Made by a program: the position numbers and the translations under genes. DNA of 9,135 nucleotides from Pseudomonadota bacterium. GTDB lineage: Bacteria > Pseudomonadota > Alphaproteobacteria > Rhizobiales > Afifellaceae. Positions 1 through 7,542 of the stretch are shown piece after piece. Every line of letters starts with the position of its first letter. Position 1 is the stretch's first letter. The notes under the pieces are model-generated. The model had not been told where the DNA came from, searched no databases, and saw only the letters and a program-made list of their open reading frames with translations. The stretch lies in contig JAEZEK010000078.1 in the NCBI GenBank assembly GCA_023417735.1, forward strand, positions 1-9,135. Direction: 5' to 3'.

Positions 1-1277
1 AGGATGTCGGCGAGGCGCTGCATGGTCCATGCGCTGGCCACCATGCCGCCGTCGACCCGCAGCACCGTCTCCGCGCCGCGGCCCTGCCAGTCCCTGTGCA
101 TTGCCTCGATGAGGTCGCGCGTCTGAAAGCAGACGGCGTCGAGCGCGGCCCGCGCGATCTCGGCCGGCCCCGTCGCCCCCGTCAGCCCCAACAGGGCGCC
201 GCGGGCGTCCGCGTCCCAATGCGGCGCGCCGAGCCCCGTGAAGGCCGGCACCAGGACGACCTCCTGCTCGGGATCGGCCAGGGCCGCGAGCTGTCCGGAT
301 TCCTCCGCGCTCGCGATCAGCTTCAGGCCGTCGCGGAGCCACTGCACCGCCGCGCCCGCGATGAAGATCGAGCCCTCCAGCGCATAGGTGGCGCGGCCGT
401 CGAGGCGGTAGGCGATCGTGGTCAGCAGCCTGTTCGCGGAGCGCACCGGCTCCGCCCCGGTGTTCAGCACCGCGAAGCAGCCCGTGCCGTAGGTCGACTT
501 CACCATGCCCGGCCGGAAGCAGGCCTGGCCCAGCGTCGCGGCCTGCTGGTCGCCGGCGATCCCCCGCACGGCGATCGCGCCGCCGAAGAGCCCGGCCTCG
601 CAGGCGCCGAACTCGGCGGCGCAGTCGCGCACCTCCGGCAGCATGCGCCTCGGTATGCCGAAGAGCGCGAGCAGCCCGTCGTCCCAATCCTGCGCATGGA
701 TGTCGTAGAGGAGCGTGCGCGAGGCATTCGTCACGTCGGTGGCGTGGACGCGGCCGCCCGTCAGCCGCCAAAGGAGCCAGCTGTCCACGGTGCCGAAGGC
801 GAGATGCCCGGCCTCGGCCGCCGCCGGTGCGCCGGGCACCTCGGCGAGGATCCAGGCGATCTTGGTTGCCGAGAAATAGGGGTCGAGGATCAGGCCCGTC
901 CTGGCCGTGACGGCCTCCTCCGCGCCCTCGGCCTTCAGTCCTGCACAGAGATCGGCGGTGCGTCGGTCCTGCCACACGATCGCGGGGTGGACCGCGCGCC
1001 CGGTCCGGCGGTCCCAGACGATCGCCGTCTCGCGCTGGTTGGCGATGCCGATGCCGGCGATCTCGGCGGACGACGCGCCGGCCTTCGCCAACGCCGCGCG
1101 CGCGGTCTCCAGCGTTGTGCGCCAGAGGTCCTCCGGATCGTGCTCGACCAGGCCGGGCGCCGGGAAATGCTGCGGGAACTCCTGCTGGTCGACCGCAACG
1201 ATGCGCGCGGCGGCGTCGAACAGGATCGCGCGCGACGAGGTCGTGCCCTGATCGAGCGCGAGAACGTAGGCCGTCAT
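1..1277 (-). CDS. glpK: Glycerol kinase, C-terminus cut by window edge
   Basis: Cytoplasmic ATP-dependent kinase of the FGGY family that converts glycerol to sn-glycerol-3-phosphate, the substrate of the GlpD encoded just upstream. The frame is open from an ATG at 1277 to the window edge, giving about 425 of the usual ~500 residues; the missing part is the C-terminal end of the ATPase fold. Visible family motifs in order: [13 protein letters not shown] (residues 9-21, phosphate loop), NQRET (80-84; Arg82/Glu83 match the glycerol-binding pair), WQDRRT (102-107), DPYFSATK (132-139), [27 protein letters not shown], and [10 protein letters not shown] (242-251; Asp243 is at the catalytic base position). 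[10 protein letters not shown] motif lies close to the edge. It begins 25 bp after the glpD stop, so the two are almost certainly one transcript; the ribosome site is weak (GGGCAGGT). No internal stop or frameshift was seen. Confidence 0.96.
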   Translation of the reverse strand, partial: MTAYVLALDQGTTSSRAILFDAAARIVAVDQQEFPQHFPAPGLVEHDPEDLWRTTLETARAALAKAGASSAEIAGIGIANQRETAIVWDRRTGRAVHPAIVWQDRRTADLCAGLKAEGAEEAVTARTGLILDPYFSATKIAWILAEVPGAPAAAEAGHLAFGTVDSWLLWRLTGGRVHATDVTNASRTLLYDIHAQDWDDGLLALFGIPRRMLPEVRDCAAEFGACEAGLFGGAIAVRGIAGDQQAATLGQACFRPGMVKSTYGTGCFAVLNTGAEPVRSANRLLTTIAYRLDGRATYALEGSIFIAGAAVQWLRDGLKLIASAEESGQLAALADPEQEVVLVPAFTGLGAPHWDADARGALLGLTGATGPAEIARAALDAVCFQTRDLIEAMHRDWQGRGAETVLRVDGGMVASAWTMQRLADI

Positions 1278-1302
1278 GGCCGGACCTGCCCGCAGTCCCG
1301 CT

Positions 1303-2826
1303 TCATGCCGCAGGCGCCGCGGCCGCGCCGGCCGGCTGTCGCATGAAGGCCTCGAGCCGCTCGCGATCCGCCGCGCCGAACCGCAGGCCGAGCTTGCTGC
1401 GCCGCCAGAGGACGTCGTCGGCCGTGCGCGCCCATTCGTGTTCGATCAGGTACCGGACCTCGCGCTCGCTCAGGTCGGCGCCGAAGCACGCTCCCCAGTC
1501 GGTCTCGCTCGACATGCCCTCGACGATCCGGCGGGCACGGGTGCCGTAGGCCCGGACCAGCCGCCGCGCCGTCTCCGGGCCGCAGAAGCGGCACGCGGAG
1601 CGCAGCGCCTCCACCTCGGTTTCGAAACCCTGGACAAGAAAGTCGCCGCCCGGCAGCGCCGCATCCGCGGTCCAGGGCCCGCCGGCACGGCCGAGGCGCG
1701 GCCCGAGCTTCGCCAGCGCCGCCTCGGCGAGCCGACGGTAGGTGGTGATCTTGCCGCCATAGACGTTGAGGAGCGGCGCGAGCCCCTCCCCGGCGACGAG
1801 CTTCAGCACGTAGTCGCGGGTGGCCGCCTGCGCCTCGCTGGCGCCGTCGTCGTAGAGCGGGCGGACGCCGGAATAGCTCCAGACCACGTCCTCCGGCCGC
1901 ACCGGCAGCCGGAAATAGGCGCTCGCCGCTTCGCACAGATACGCCGTCTCGGCCGTGGTGATCGCCGGCGCGCCAGGGTCGCCGCGGAAATCGAGATCGG
2001 TGGTCCCGACGAGTGTGAAGTCCCGTTCGAAGGGGATCGCGAAGACGATCCGCTTGTCCGCGTTCTGGAAGATGTAGGCGCGGTCGTGGTCGAAGAGCCG
2101 CGGCACGACGATGTGGCTGCCCTTCACGAGCCGGACCGGGGCGTCGAGGGGAAGCCCGAGCCGGTCTGCGGTCACCTCCGCCACCCACGGCCCGGCCGCG
2201 TTCACGAGCGCCCTCGCCGCGAGCCGGCGCTGCGCCCCGGTGAGGCGGTCCTGCACGGTGAGCCACCAGAGCCCGCCCTTCCGCTCGGCGGTCATCAGTT
2301 CGGTCCGGGTCTCGATCACGGCGCCGCGCTCCGCCGCGTCGACGGCATTGAGCACGACCAGCCGGGCGTCCTCCACCCAGCAATCCGAGTATTCGAAGGC
2401 CCGGCGGAATTCCGGCTTCAGCGGCGCGCCCGCAGGGTCCTGCGCGAGGTCGAGCCGGCGCGCGGGCGGCAGCAGCTTTCGGCCGCCGATATGGTCGTAG
2501 AGGAACAGCCCGAGCCGGATCAGCCAGGCCGGGCGCAGCCCCTCGTGGTGCGGGAGCACGAAACGCAGCGGCCAGATGATGTGCGGGGCGGCGCGCAGCA
2601 GCACCTCGCGCTCCGCCAGCGCTTCGCGGACGAGCCGGAACTCGTAGTATTCCAGGTAGCGCAGCCCGCCGTGGATGAGCTTGGTCGAGGCCGAGGACGT
2701 GGCGCTCGCCAGGTCGTCCTTCTCGCAGAGATAGACCGAAAGCCCCCGCCCGGCGGCGTCCCGGGCTATGCCGCAGCCATTGATGCCGCCGCCCACCACG
2801 GCGATGTCGAAGGAATCCTGCCGCAA
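1303..2826 (-). CDS. glpD: Aerobic glycerol-3-phosphate dehydrogenase (FAD)
   Basis: Membrane-associated flavoenzyme that oxidises glycerol-3-phosphate to dihydroxyacetone phosphate and reduces quinone. The product is 507 residues, against 501 for E. coli GlpD, to which it aligns along its length. The N-terminus carries the FAD-binding Rossmann motif ([10 protein letters not shown], residues 10-19) and then the GlpD signature [18 protein letters not shown], continuing into [15 protein letters not shown]. Later come [36 protein letters not shown] and [10 protein letters not shown]-terminal DAO-type domain occupies roughly residues 390-495, including [17 protein letters not shown]. The start is a TTG at 2826: no ATG or GTG upstream in this frame precedes the stop near 2953, the next internal ATG is too far in, and a GAGG lies 10 nt before the TTG. 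That start reproduces the family's N-terminal length. It is the first gene of the glpD-glpK operon. No GlpR repressor or GlpF facilitator gene is in the window, and I could not recognise a clear operator in the 118 bp upstream. Confidence 0.97.
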   Translation of the reverse strand: MRQDSFDIAVVGGGINGCGIARDAAGRGLSVYLCEKDDLASATSSASTKLIHGGLRYLEYYEFRLVREALAEREVLLRAAPHIIWPLRFVLPHHEGLRPAWLIRLGLFLYDHIGGRKLLPPARRLDLAQDPAGAPLKPEFRRAFEYSDCWVEDARLVVLNAVDAAERGAVIETRTELMTAERKGGLWWLTVQDRLTGAQRRLAARALVNAAGPWVAEVTADRLGLPLDAPVRLVKGSHIVVPRLFDHDRAYIFQNADKRIVFAIPFERDFTLVGTTDLDFRGDPGAPAITTAETAYLCEAASAYFRLPVRPEDVVWSYSGVRPLYDDGASEAQAATRDYVLKLVAGEGLAPLLNVYGGKITTYRRLAEAALAKLGPRLGRAGGPWTADAALPGGDFLVQGFETEVEALRSACRFCGPETARRLVRAYGTRARRIVEGMSSETDWGACFGADLSEREVRYLIEHEWARTADDVLWRRSKLGLRFGAADRERLEAFMRQPAGAAAAPAA

Positions 2827-2944
2827 CCGTTCCGAGCCTCGAGCCGCGCGGCGATCAAGGCCTGCCGCTGCCCGAGCATTACCAATTTCGCGCCCTGCGA
2901 TGCACCTGATTCTGCGCGCCCGACGACCCGGCCGCCTGCAGCGG

Positions 2945-3031
2945 TCAGAAGATCAGCGACAGCAGCCCGATCACGACCAGAAGGCCGATCAGGAAGATGA
3001 TTCCGACGGTGCCACCGATGAACTTCAGCAT
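2945..3031 (-). CDS. 28-residue single-span membrane peptide
   Basis: Short open frame with start MLKFIGGTVGIIFL, ending in LLSLIF before a TGA at 2945-2947. Nearly the whole peptide is one hydrophobic helix of about 22 residues after a single lysine, so it should sit in the inner membrane with a very short cytoplasmic N-terminus. I chose the ATG at 3031 because a GGAGA lies about 8 nt upstream; the ATG at 3037 (two residues longer) is too close to that site. Short peptides of this shape and ending recur as hypothetical proteins in Rhizobiales as far as I recall; I cannot name a family. It is upstream of glpD on the same strand, 118 bp away, and could be co-transcribed or separate. A possible EcfG-type promoter sits 33 nt before the start. 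It is easily missed because a long spurious frame runs through it. Confidence 0.62.
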   Translation of the reverse strand: MLKFIGGTVGIIFLIGLLVVIGLLSLIF

Positions 3032-3063
3032 CAGCATTCTCTCCATTTGGGACGCTTTCGGGG

Positions 3064-3088
3064 AATGGCGCGCCGGCCGCAAGGTTCC
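3064..3088 (-). promoter_or_regulatory. Possible EcfG (general stress) promoter
   Basis: On the minus strand GGAAC (3084-3088) is followed after 16 nt by CATT (3064-3067). The alphaproteobacterial EcfG consensus is GGAAC, 16-17 nt, CGTT, so the -35 is perfect and the -10 has one mismatch. Transcription would begin near 3057, giving a leader of about 25 nt to the peptide start at 3031. In a GC-rich genome such a match can arise by chance. Confidence 0.3.
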
Positions 3089-3224
3089 GTTCGCGCCGTG
3101 CGCGGAGGCTCGGCGCTCGATCGCACGGATGCGAGGCGCTCGCCGAAAGCTCGGGAACGGGACCGCGACCGCACTCTCCTGTTCGTGATCGCGCCCCGCC
3201 TTGCTCCCGCCCACAAGTCCGGCG

Positions 3225-3566
3225 ATGCAACCGACCGTGAGCCGCATCTGTACGACGATCCTCGCCCTGCTCCTTGCGTTCGTGACCACCACGGTCCCGG
3301 CGAGCCGGCTGCCGCCAGGTGCGGGCCAATCGCACGCCGCCGTGCTGCTGGCGCAGCCGAACGGCGCGCCGTCGGCACCGGCGCCGGCGAAGCGCTGCCA
3401 GAGCGGGTCGGCGCTCCTCGCCTGCCTCTTCGACCGGGTCGAAGCCATCGCCGACCTCGGCCCGCGCCTCGTCGGCGAGACGCCTTTCGCCGCCGTTTCC
3501 CACCGCCTTCCTGCCGGTTGGACCGCGCCCGTGCCCCACGGCCCGCCGAGGGCCGTCTCCGCCTGA
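3225..3566 (+). CDS. Small exported protein, function unknown
   Basis: A 113-residue protein I do not recognise. The N-terminus looks like a Sec signal peptide: MQPTVSRIC, a hydrophobic core TILALLLAFV and a small-residue end TTTVPAS, suggesting cleavage near residue 27. The mature part is about 85 residues, rich in Ala/Pro, with two cysteines (in AKRCQSG and LLACLFDR) that could form a periplasmic disulfide, and a proline-rich tail ending HGPPRAVSA. Third codon positions are strongly G/C, as in the surrounding genes, which supports coding. The start is chosen as the ATG that gives a normal signal peptide; a TTG 24 nt upstream would add eight residues. No convincing ribosome site is visible, which is the main doubt. 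It lies divergent from the small membrane peptide gene and 65 bp ahead of the L,D-transpeptidase gene on the same strand, so a shared transcript is possible. Confidence 0.55.
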   Translation: MQPTVSRICTTILALLLAFVTTTVPASRLPPGAGQSHAAVLLAQPNGAPSAPAPAKRCQSGSALLACLFDRVEAIADLGPRLVGETPFAAVSHRLPAGWTAPVPHGPPRAVSA

Positions 3567-3631
3567 AGCCTTTCGAACGGCCTTCCCGCCTCGGCGGTGG
3601 AGGCGCCCGGAATCTCAGCGGAGATGCTTTC

Positions 3632-4285
3632 GTGTTCAACAGACGTAGTTTTCTCGCCGCTTCGGCGGCATGGACCCTTGCCGGCTGCTCGGTGCAGACC
3701 GCCTCGCCCCCGCCGCCGGCCCGCGTCGAGCCGGTCATGCTCGTTCCGAAATCGCCCGAGATCTTCCCGATCGAGGCCGTCGACCTGACGAGGATCGACC
3801 GCAGGTTCTGGCGGCAGATCGTGCCGGATCCGACCGGCGAGCCGGCCGGCACCATCGTGGTCGATCCCGACGCCTGTTTCCTGTGGCTCGTCCTGGAAGG
3901 CGGGGAGGCCATGCGCTACGGCGTCGGCGTCGGCCGCGACGGCTTCGGCTGGGACGGCACCGCGACCATCGCGCGCAAGGCGGAATGGCCGACCTGGACG
4001 CCGCCGCGCGAGATGATCGCGCGCGAGCCGGAACTGATCGAATGGGCGAAGGGTATGCCGGGCGGGCCGGACAACCCGCTCGGCGCCCGCGCGCTCTACC
4101 TCTATCAGAACGGCCACGACACGCTCTACCGCATCCACGGCACGAACGAGGCCTGGTCGATCGGCCGATCGGTCTCGTCGGGGTGCATACGGCTGCTCAA
4201 TGCGGAGGTGATCGACCTCTACGACCGCGTGCCGAGGGGCAGCCGCGTGGTCGTCCGCCCGTCGCGGGGCGGGCCTGTCGCCTGA
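3632..4285 (+). CDS. L,D-transpeptidase (YkuD), Tat lipoprotein
   Basis: A 217-residue periplasmic enzyme of the YkuD family, which makes 3-3 cross-links in peptidoglycan or attaches proteins to it. The N-terminus NRRSFLAASAAWTLAGC combines a twin-arginine motif (Arg4-Arg5, Phe7-Leu8) with a lipobox (LAGC, Cys19), so export by Tat and lipid anchoring are likely. A Pro-rich linker follows (residues 26-30). The catalytic domain fills the rest: YLYQNGHDTLYRIHGTNE carries His169, and SVSSGCIRL carries the catalytic Cys185 and Arg187, the HGT...S-GC-R signature. The preceding WPTWTPPREM is also typical of this family. The start is GTG at 3632, with GGAG 8 nt upstream; an ATG at 3624 is out of frame. 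A strong hairpin follows the stop. Which of the several paralogues usual in alphaproteobacteria this is cannot be told. Confidence 0.93.
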   Translation: MFNRRSFLAASAAWTLAGCSVQTASPPPPARVEPVMLVPKSPEIFPIEAVDLTRIDRRFWRQIVPDPTGEPAGTIVVDPDACFLWLVLEGGEAMRYGVGVGRDGFGWDGTATIARKAEWPTWTPPREMIAREPELIEWAKGMPGGPDNPLGARALYLYQNGHDTLYRIHGTNEAWSIGRSVSSGCIRLLNAEVIDLYDRVPRGSRVVVRPSRGGPVA

Positions 4286-4306
4286 ACGGGCCGAGAGATC
4301 GGAAAT

Positions 4307-4330
4307 CCCGGGGAGACCCGTCTCCCCGGG
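4307..4330 (+). terminator. GC-rich perfect hairpin after the YkuD gene
   Basis: A perfect inverted repeat, CCCGGGGAGA and TCTCCCCGGG, separated by CCCG, lies 22 bp after the transpeptidase stop. Stem 10 bp, loop 4 nt. There is no T tract on either side, so termination would depend on the stem alone or on Rho. It stands between two convergent transcription units (YkuD and tRNA-Pro) and could act in both directions. Confidence 0.6.
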
Positions 4331-4353
4331 ACATGCCGCCCGCATCGGCGCGC

Positions 4354-4383
4354 AGCGCAGAACGGCAGAGCGCAGAACGGCAG
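4354..4383. repeat. 15-bp tandem duplication
   Basis: Two adjacent exact copies of AGCGCAGAACGGCAG (4354-4368 and 4369-4383) in the non-coding gap between the YkuD gene and tRNA-Pro. It is probably a replication-slippage duplication; no function is evident. The rest of the 4286-4493 gap holds only the two hairpins. Confidence 0.8.
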
Positions 4384-4456
4384 GACGCGGGAGTACCGGA
4401 CCCGGACGTGGCGCGATGCCTCGCGCCGGACGGCGCGGCGCCGGCAGGGAAGCCGA

Positions 4457-4483
4457 TGAAAACGGGGTGGCCTCGGGAAGGCC
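4457..4483 (-). terminator. Terminator-like hairpin after tRNA-Pro
   Basis: Read on the minus strand, GGCCT-TCCCG-AGGCC (4469-4483) is followed by ACCCCG and then TTTT (4459-4462). It begins 11 nt after the tRNA CCA end. A 5-bp stem plus a short, slightly distant T run suits a weak intrinsic terminator for the tRNA transcript. Confidence 0.5.
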
Positions 4484-4493
4484 GCTGAAGTGA

Positions 4494-4570
4494 TGGTCGG
4501 AGTGGCAGGATTTGAACCTGCGACCCCCTCGTCCCGAACGAGGTGCGCTACCAGACTGCGCTACACTCCG
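4494..4570 (-). tRNA. tRNA-Pro (anticodon CGG)
   Basis: A 77-nt cloverleaf with encoded CCA. The acceptor arms CGGAGTG and CACTCCG pair fully. The D-arm region reads GCGCAGTCTGGTAGCGC. The anticodon stem CCTCG/CGAGG encloses the loop TTCGGGA, giving anticodon CGG (reads CCG proline codons). The T arm is GCAGG-TTCAAAT-CCTGC. CCG is a heavily used proline codon in the neighbouring genes, consistent with the need for this tRNA. It carries its own promoter (4585-4613). Confidence 0.97.
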
Positions 4571-4584
4571 CCGACCGGAGCGGT

Positions 4585-4613
4585 GATATAACGACAGTTC
4601 CGGAGGCCCGCAA
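4585..4613 (-). promoter_or_regulatory. Sigma-70-type promoter of tRNA-Pro
   Basis: On the minus strand TTGCGG (4608-4613, -35) is separated by exactly 17 nt from TATATC (4585-4590, -10). Transcription would start about 7 nt later, roughly 8 nt before the mature tRNA 5' end at 4570. The TATA stretch stands out in otherwise GC-rich DNA. Confidence 0.68.
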
Positions 4614-4745
4614 CCCATTCGGGCCCCGCGCCGACACGTTCCGGCACCCCCTCTGCCGCGCACGAGGAAACGCCGCAGCCGAAGCAGTTGCGGCTCTCTC
4701 CGGCGGCATGCGACAGTAGTCCTCGGACGCAAGCGGAGGTTCAGC

Positions 4746-6515
4746 ATGGACGCCGGCTCGACAGCCCGCAAAGTGTTCAAGCTGGTTCTTGTAAAGCCGT
4801 CTCACTATGACGACGACGGCTACGTGATTCAGTGGTTCCGTTCGCCGATTCCGGCCAATTCGCTTGCATGCCTCTACGGCATCGCGAGCGCGGTGGCGAA
4901 GACGCGGGCTCTCGGACCCGACATAGACCTGAAGATCGACGCCATCGACGAGACGAACCGCAGGGTGAGGCCGGAGAGGATCGCACGGTCGATCGCGGCC
5001 GCCGATTGCGGCCTCGTCATGCTCGTCGGCGTCCAGTCGAACCAGTTTCCGCGCGCGCTCGACATCGCCGCCGCCCTGCGCCGCGAAGGCATCACCGTCG
5101 GGATCGGCGGCTTCCACGTCTCCGGCACGCTGGCCATGCTGCCCGAGATCGAGCCGAACGTTCAGAAGGCCCTCGACCTCGGCGCGTTCGTCTTTACCGG
5201 CGAGGCGGAGGAAGGCCGGCTGGAGGAGGTGCTGCGGGACGCCATCGCCGGCAATCTGAAGCCGATCTACAACCACATGGCGGACCTGCCCGGCATCGAG
5301 CGCGTGCCGACCCCGCATCTGCCGGCGGAGGTGGTGCGCCGCACCTTCGGCGAGAACGCCTCCTTCGACGCCGGCCGCGGATGCCCGTTCCAGTGCTCGT
5401 TCTGCACGATCATCAACGTCCAGGGCCGCAAGTCCCGCCGCCGCTCGCCCGACGACATCGAGCGGATCGTGCGCGACAACGCGGCGCAGGGCATCCTCCA
5501 CTTCTTCATCACCGACGACAATTTCGCGCGCAACAAGGACTGGGAGCCGATCTTCGACCGCCTCATCAAGCTGCGCGAAGAGGACGGCATCAACATCCGC
5601 CTGATCATCCAGGTCGACACGCTCTGCCACCGCCTGCCGAACTTCATCGAGAAGGCGGCGCGCGCCGGCGTGAAGCGCGTCTTCATCGGTCTGGAGAACG
5701 TCAGCCCGGACAACCTCGAGGCCGCCAGGAAGAAGCAGAACAAGATCACCGAGTACCGCAAGATGCTGCTCGCCTGGAAGAACGCGCGGGTGATCACCTA
5801 TTGCGGCTACATCCTCGGCTTTCCGAACGACACGCCGGCGCGCATCGAGCGCGACATCCGCCTCATCCAGGAGGAGCTGCCGGTCGATCTCCTCGAATTC
5901 TTCTTCCTGACGCCGCTTCCCGGTTCCGAGGACCACAAGAAGCTGTGGCTCGCCGGAGCCTGGATGGACCCCGACCTGAACAAGTACGACCTCAACCACG
6001 CCGTCATGCGCCATCCGCTGATGTCGCAGGACGTATGGGAGGGCGCCTACCGGCGGGCGTGGGAGGTCTACTATTCCGACGAGCATGTCGAGCGCGTGCT
6101 GCGGCGGGCGGCCGCCACGGGCAACAGCGTCGGCCAGGCGCTCTTCGTCCTGAACTGGTTCATCGGGTCGATCCGGATCGAGGGCATCCACCCGCTCGAA
6201 TGCGGCCTGGTGCGGCTGAAGCACCGCCGCGACCGCAGGCCGGGCCTCCCGATCGAGCCGGCCGTGACGTTCTATCCGCGCTTCTGGGCCGAGACCGTCT
6301 CGAAGCAGGTCCGCTGGCTGTGGCTCTGGGGGCGGATGGGCCGCATCTATCACGCCATCAAGCGCGACCCGAACCGCCGCGCCTGGCGGGACACCGCCCT
6401 CACGCCGGTCGCGGACGACGACACGGAGACGCTCGGCATCTTCCAGAGCGGCGAGGCGAAGGCCTATGTAGAGCGCGAACGGAAGCTCGCCCGGATCCGC
6501 ACCGGAGCCGCCTGA
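4746..6515 (+). CDS. Radical SAM protein with B12-binding-like N-terminus
   Basis: A 589-residue cytoplasmic enzyme of unknown reaction. Residues ~10-175 resemble a cobalamin-binding Rossmann domain (GLVMLVGVQSNQFPRALDIA, then GGFHVSG at 121-127 and VFTGEAEEG), although the classic DxHxxG cobalt-ligating motif is not visible, so B12 may bind base-off without a histidine ligand, or not at all. The radical SAM domain follows: RGCPFQCSFC (211-220) gives Cys213, Cys217 and Cys220 as the [4Fe-4S] ligands; FFITDDNFARN and VFIGLENVSPDNL are later barrel strands. A C-terminal extension of roughly 150 residues is rich in Trp, Tyr and Arg. The layout is that of class B radical SAM enzymes, which include methyltransferases and ring-forming enzymes such as BchE and the Hpn proteins. 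I do not recognise it as any of those. ATG start with GGAGG 6 nt upstream. It lies divergent from tRNA-Pro and 45 bp ahead of corA, perhaps in the same transcript. Confidence 0.9.
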   Translation: MDAGSTARKVFKLVLVKPSHYDDDGYVIQWFRSPIPANSLACLYGIASAVAKTRALGPDIDLKIDAIDETNRRVRPERIARSIAAADCGLVMLVGVQSNQFPRALDIAAALRREGITVGIGGFHVSGTLAMLPEIEPNVQKALDLGAFVFTGEAEEGRLEEVLRDAIAGNLKPIYNHMADLPGIERVPTPHLPAEVVRRTFGENASFDAGRGCPFQCSFCTIINVQGRKSRRRSPDDIERIVRDNAAQGILHFFITDDNFARNKDWEPIFDRLIKLREEDGINIRLIIQVDTLCHRLPNFIEKAARAGVKRVFIGLENVSPDNLEAARKKQNKITEYRKMLLAWKNARVITYCGYILGFPNDTPARIERDIRLIQEELPVDLLEFFFLTPLPGSEDHKKLWLAGAWMDPDLNKYDLNHAVMRHPLMSQDVWEGAYRRAWEVYYSDEHVERVLRRAAATGNSVGQALFVLNWFIGSIRIEGIHPLECGLVRLKHRRDRRPGLPIEPAVTFYPRFWAETVSKQVRWLWLWGRMGRIYHAIKRDPNRRAWRDTALTPVADDDTETLGIFQSGEAKAYVERERKLARIRTGAA

Positions 6516-6560
6516 CGGCGCCCCGTCCGCCGCGGTCTCGGGCTCACCTGCAGAGGCCCG

Positions 6561-7529
6561 ATGATCAAGCTCTACGCCTGCACCGCCGACACGCTCGCCA
6601 GTTGCGAGGTTTCGCCCGGCGCCATCCGGGCGGCGGCCTGGATCGACCTCGTGCAGCCGACGGCCGAAGAAGCCGCGCTCGTGGAGGCGGCGCTCGCGCT
6701 GAAGGTGCCGACGGCCGAGCAAATGGCCGAGATCGAGGTTTCCTCGCGCCTCTATCGCGTCAACGACACGCTCTACATGACCGCGACCCTGCTGTCGGCC
6801 GCGGACACGCCGAACCCGGTCGGCGCGCCCGTCACGTTCGTGCTGGCGCCGTCGCGGCTCATCACGGTCCGCCACGTCGATCCGCGGCCGTTCCAGTCCT
6901 TCGTGTCCATCGCCGGCCGCCCCGGCTCGGGCCAGACCGGCGCCGAAACCGCCTTCACCGGGCTCCTCGACGCGATCATCAACCGCCTGGCGGACGTGCT
7001 CGAAATCGTGGGCGCGGAACTCGACACGCTGTCCGGCAGCATCTTCGAGCACAGCCACATCAGGGCGCAGGACCGCCGTGACTTCGAAGTGATCCTGCGC
7101 CAGATGGGGCGGAAGGGCGATCTCACTTCCAAGATCAGGGAATCGCTGGTGAGCCTCGGCCGGCTCATCACCTTCGCGAGCGCCGCAACCGGGCCGGAGG
7201 TGACGAAGACGATGCGCGCGCAGCTGAAGACGATGGCGCGCGACGTCGCCTCGCTGGCCGATCACGCCGCCTTCACCTCGCACAAGATCAACTTCCTGCT
7301 CGACGCGACGCTCGGCCTGCTCAACATCGAGCAGAACGCCACGATCAAGATCTTCTCGGTCGTGGCGGTGATCTTCCTGCCGCCGACGCTGATCGCCTCC
7401 ATCTACGGCATGAACTTCGACTACATGCCGGAACTGCACTGGCTGGTGGGCTATCCGCTCGCCGTCGTCATGATGATCCTCTCGTCCGTCCTGCCCTACT
7501 GGTACTTCAAGCGCCGCGGCTGGCTGTGA
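6561..7529 (+). CDS. corA: CorA-type magnesium transporter
   Basis: A 322-residue inner-membrane divalent cation channel (Mg2+, also Co2+/Ni2+ in the family), normally a pentamer with a large cytoplasmic funnel. Residues 1-255 are the soluble alpha/beta and long-helix region. Two C-terminal membrane spans follow: about 262-281 (IFSVVAVIFLPPTLIASIYG) and about 296-314. The signature GMN is at 283-285, followed by FDYMPELHW, the conserved loop that forms the selectivity entrance. The C-terminus is short and basic (FKRRGWL), as usual. Length fits the ~316-residue E. coli protein. ATG start, with AGAGG 4-5 nt upstream. It follows the radical SAM gene closely; no functional link between them is obvious. 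The symbol is assigned by family; a paralogue name cannot be excluded. Confidence 0.94.
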   Translation: MIKLYACTADTLASCEVSPGAIRAAAWIDLVQPTAEEAALVEAALALKVPTAEQMAEIEVSSRLYRVNDTLYMTATLLSAADTPNPVGAPVTFVLAPSRLITVRHVDPRPFQSFVSIAGRPGSGQTGAETAFTGLLDAIINRLADVLEIVGAELDTLSGSIFEHSHIRAQDRRDFEVILRQMGRKGDLTSKIRESLVSLGRLITFASAATGPEVTKTMRAQLKTMARDVASLADHAAFTSHKINFLLDATLGLLNIEQNATIKIFSVVAVIFLPPTLIASIYGMNFDYMPELHWLVGYPLAVVMMILSSVLPYWYFKRRGWL

Positions 7530-7542
7530 GCCGCAGCGCGGC

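Noticed and set aside
96..1346. Plus-strand frame of 416 codons opposite glpK
   Set aside because: It is an Arg/Gly-rich shadow of the unmistakable glycerol kinase frame on the minus strand.
2766..2876. Short minus-strand ATG frame overlapping the glpD start ([18 protein letters not shown]...)
   Set aside because: It has no ribosome site and most of it overlaps glpD in another frame; it could be a leader peptide, but nothing supports this.
1276..3000. Plus-strand frame of 574 codons opposite glpD
   Set aside because: It is antisense to the full-length GlpD; no motif and no ribosome site.
4688..4716. TTGCGG plus 17-nt spacer as a promoter for the radical SAM gene
   Set aside because: The -10 position reads CGACAG, which does not resemble a -10 element.
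2945..4780. Minus-strand frame of 611 codons
   Set aside because: It crosses tRNA-Pro and the YkuD gene in antisense; only its last 28 codons, with their own start, look real and are reported separately.
7530..7542. GCCGC-AGC-GCGGC hairpin just after corA
   Set aside because: A 5-bp stem with a 3-nt loop and the nearest T run 12 nt away is too weak to call a terminator in such GC-rich DNA.
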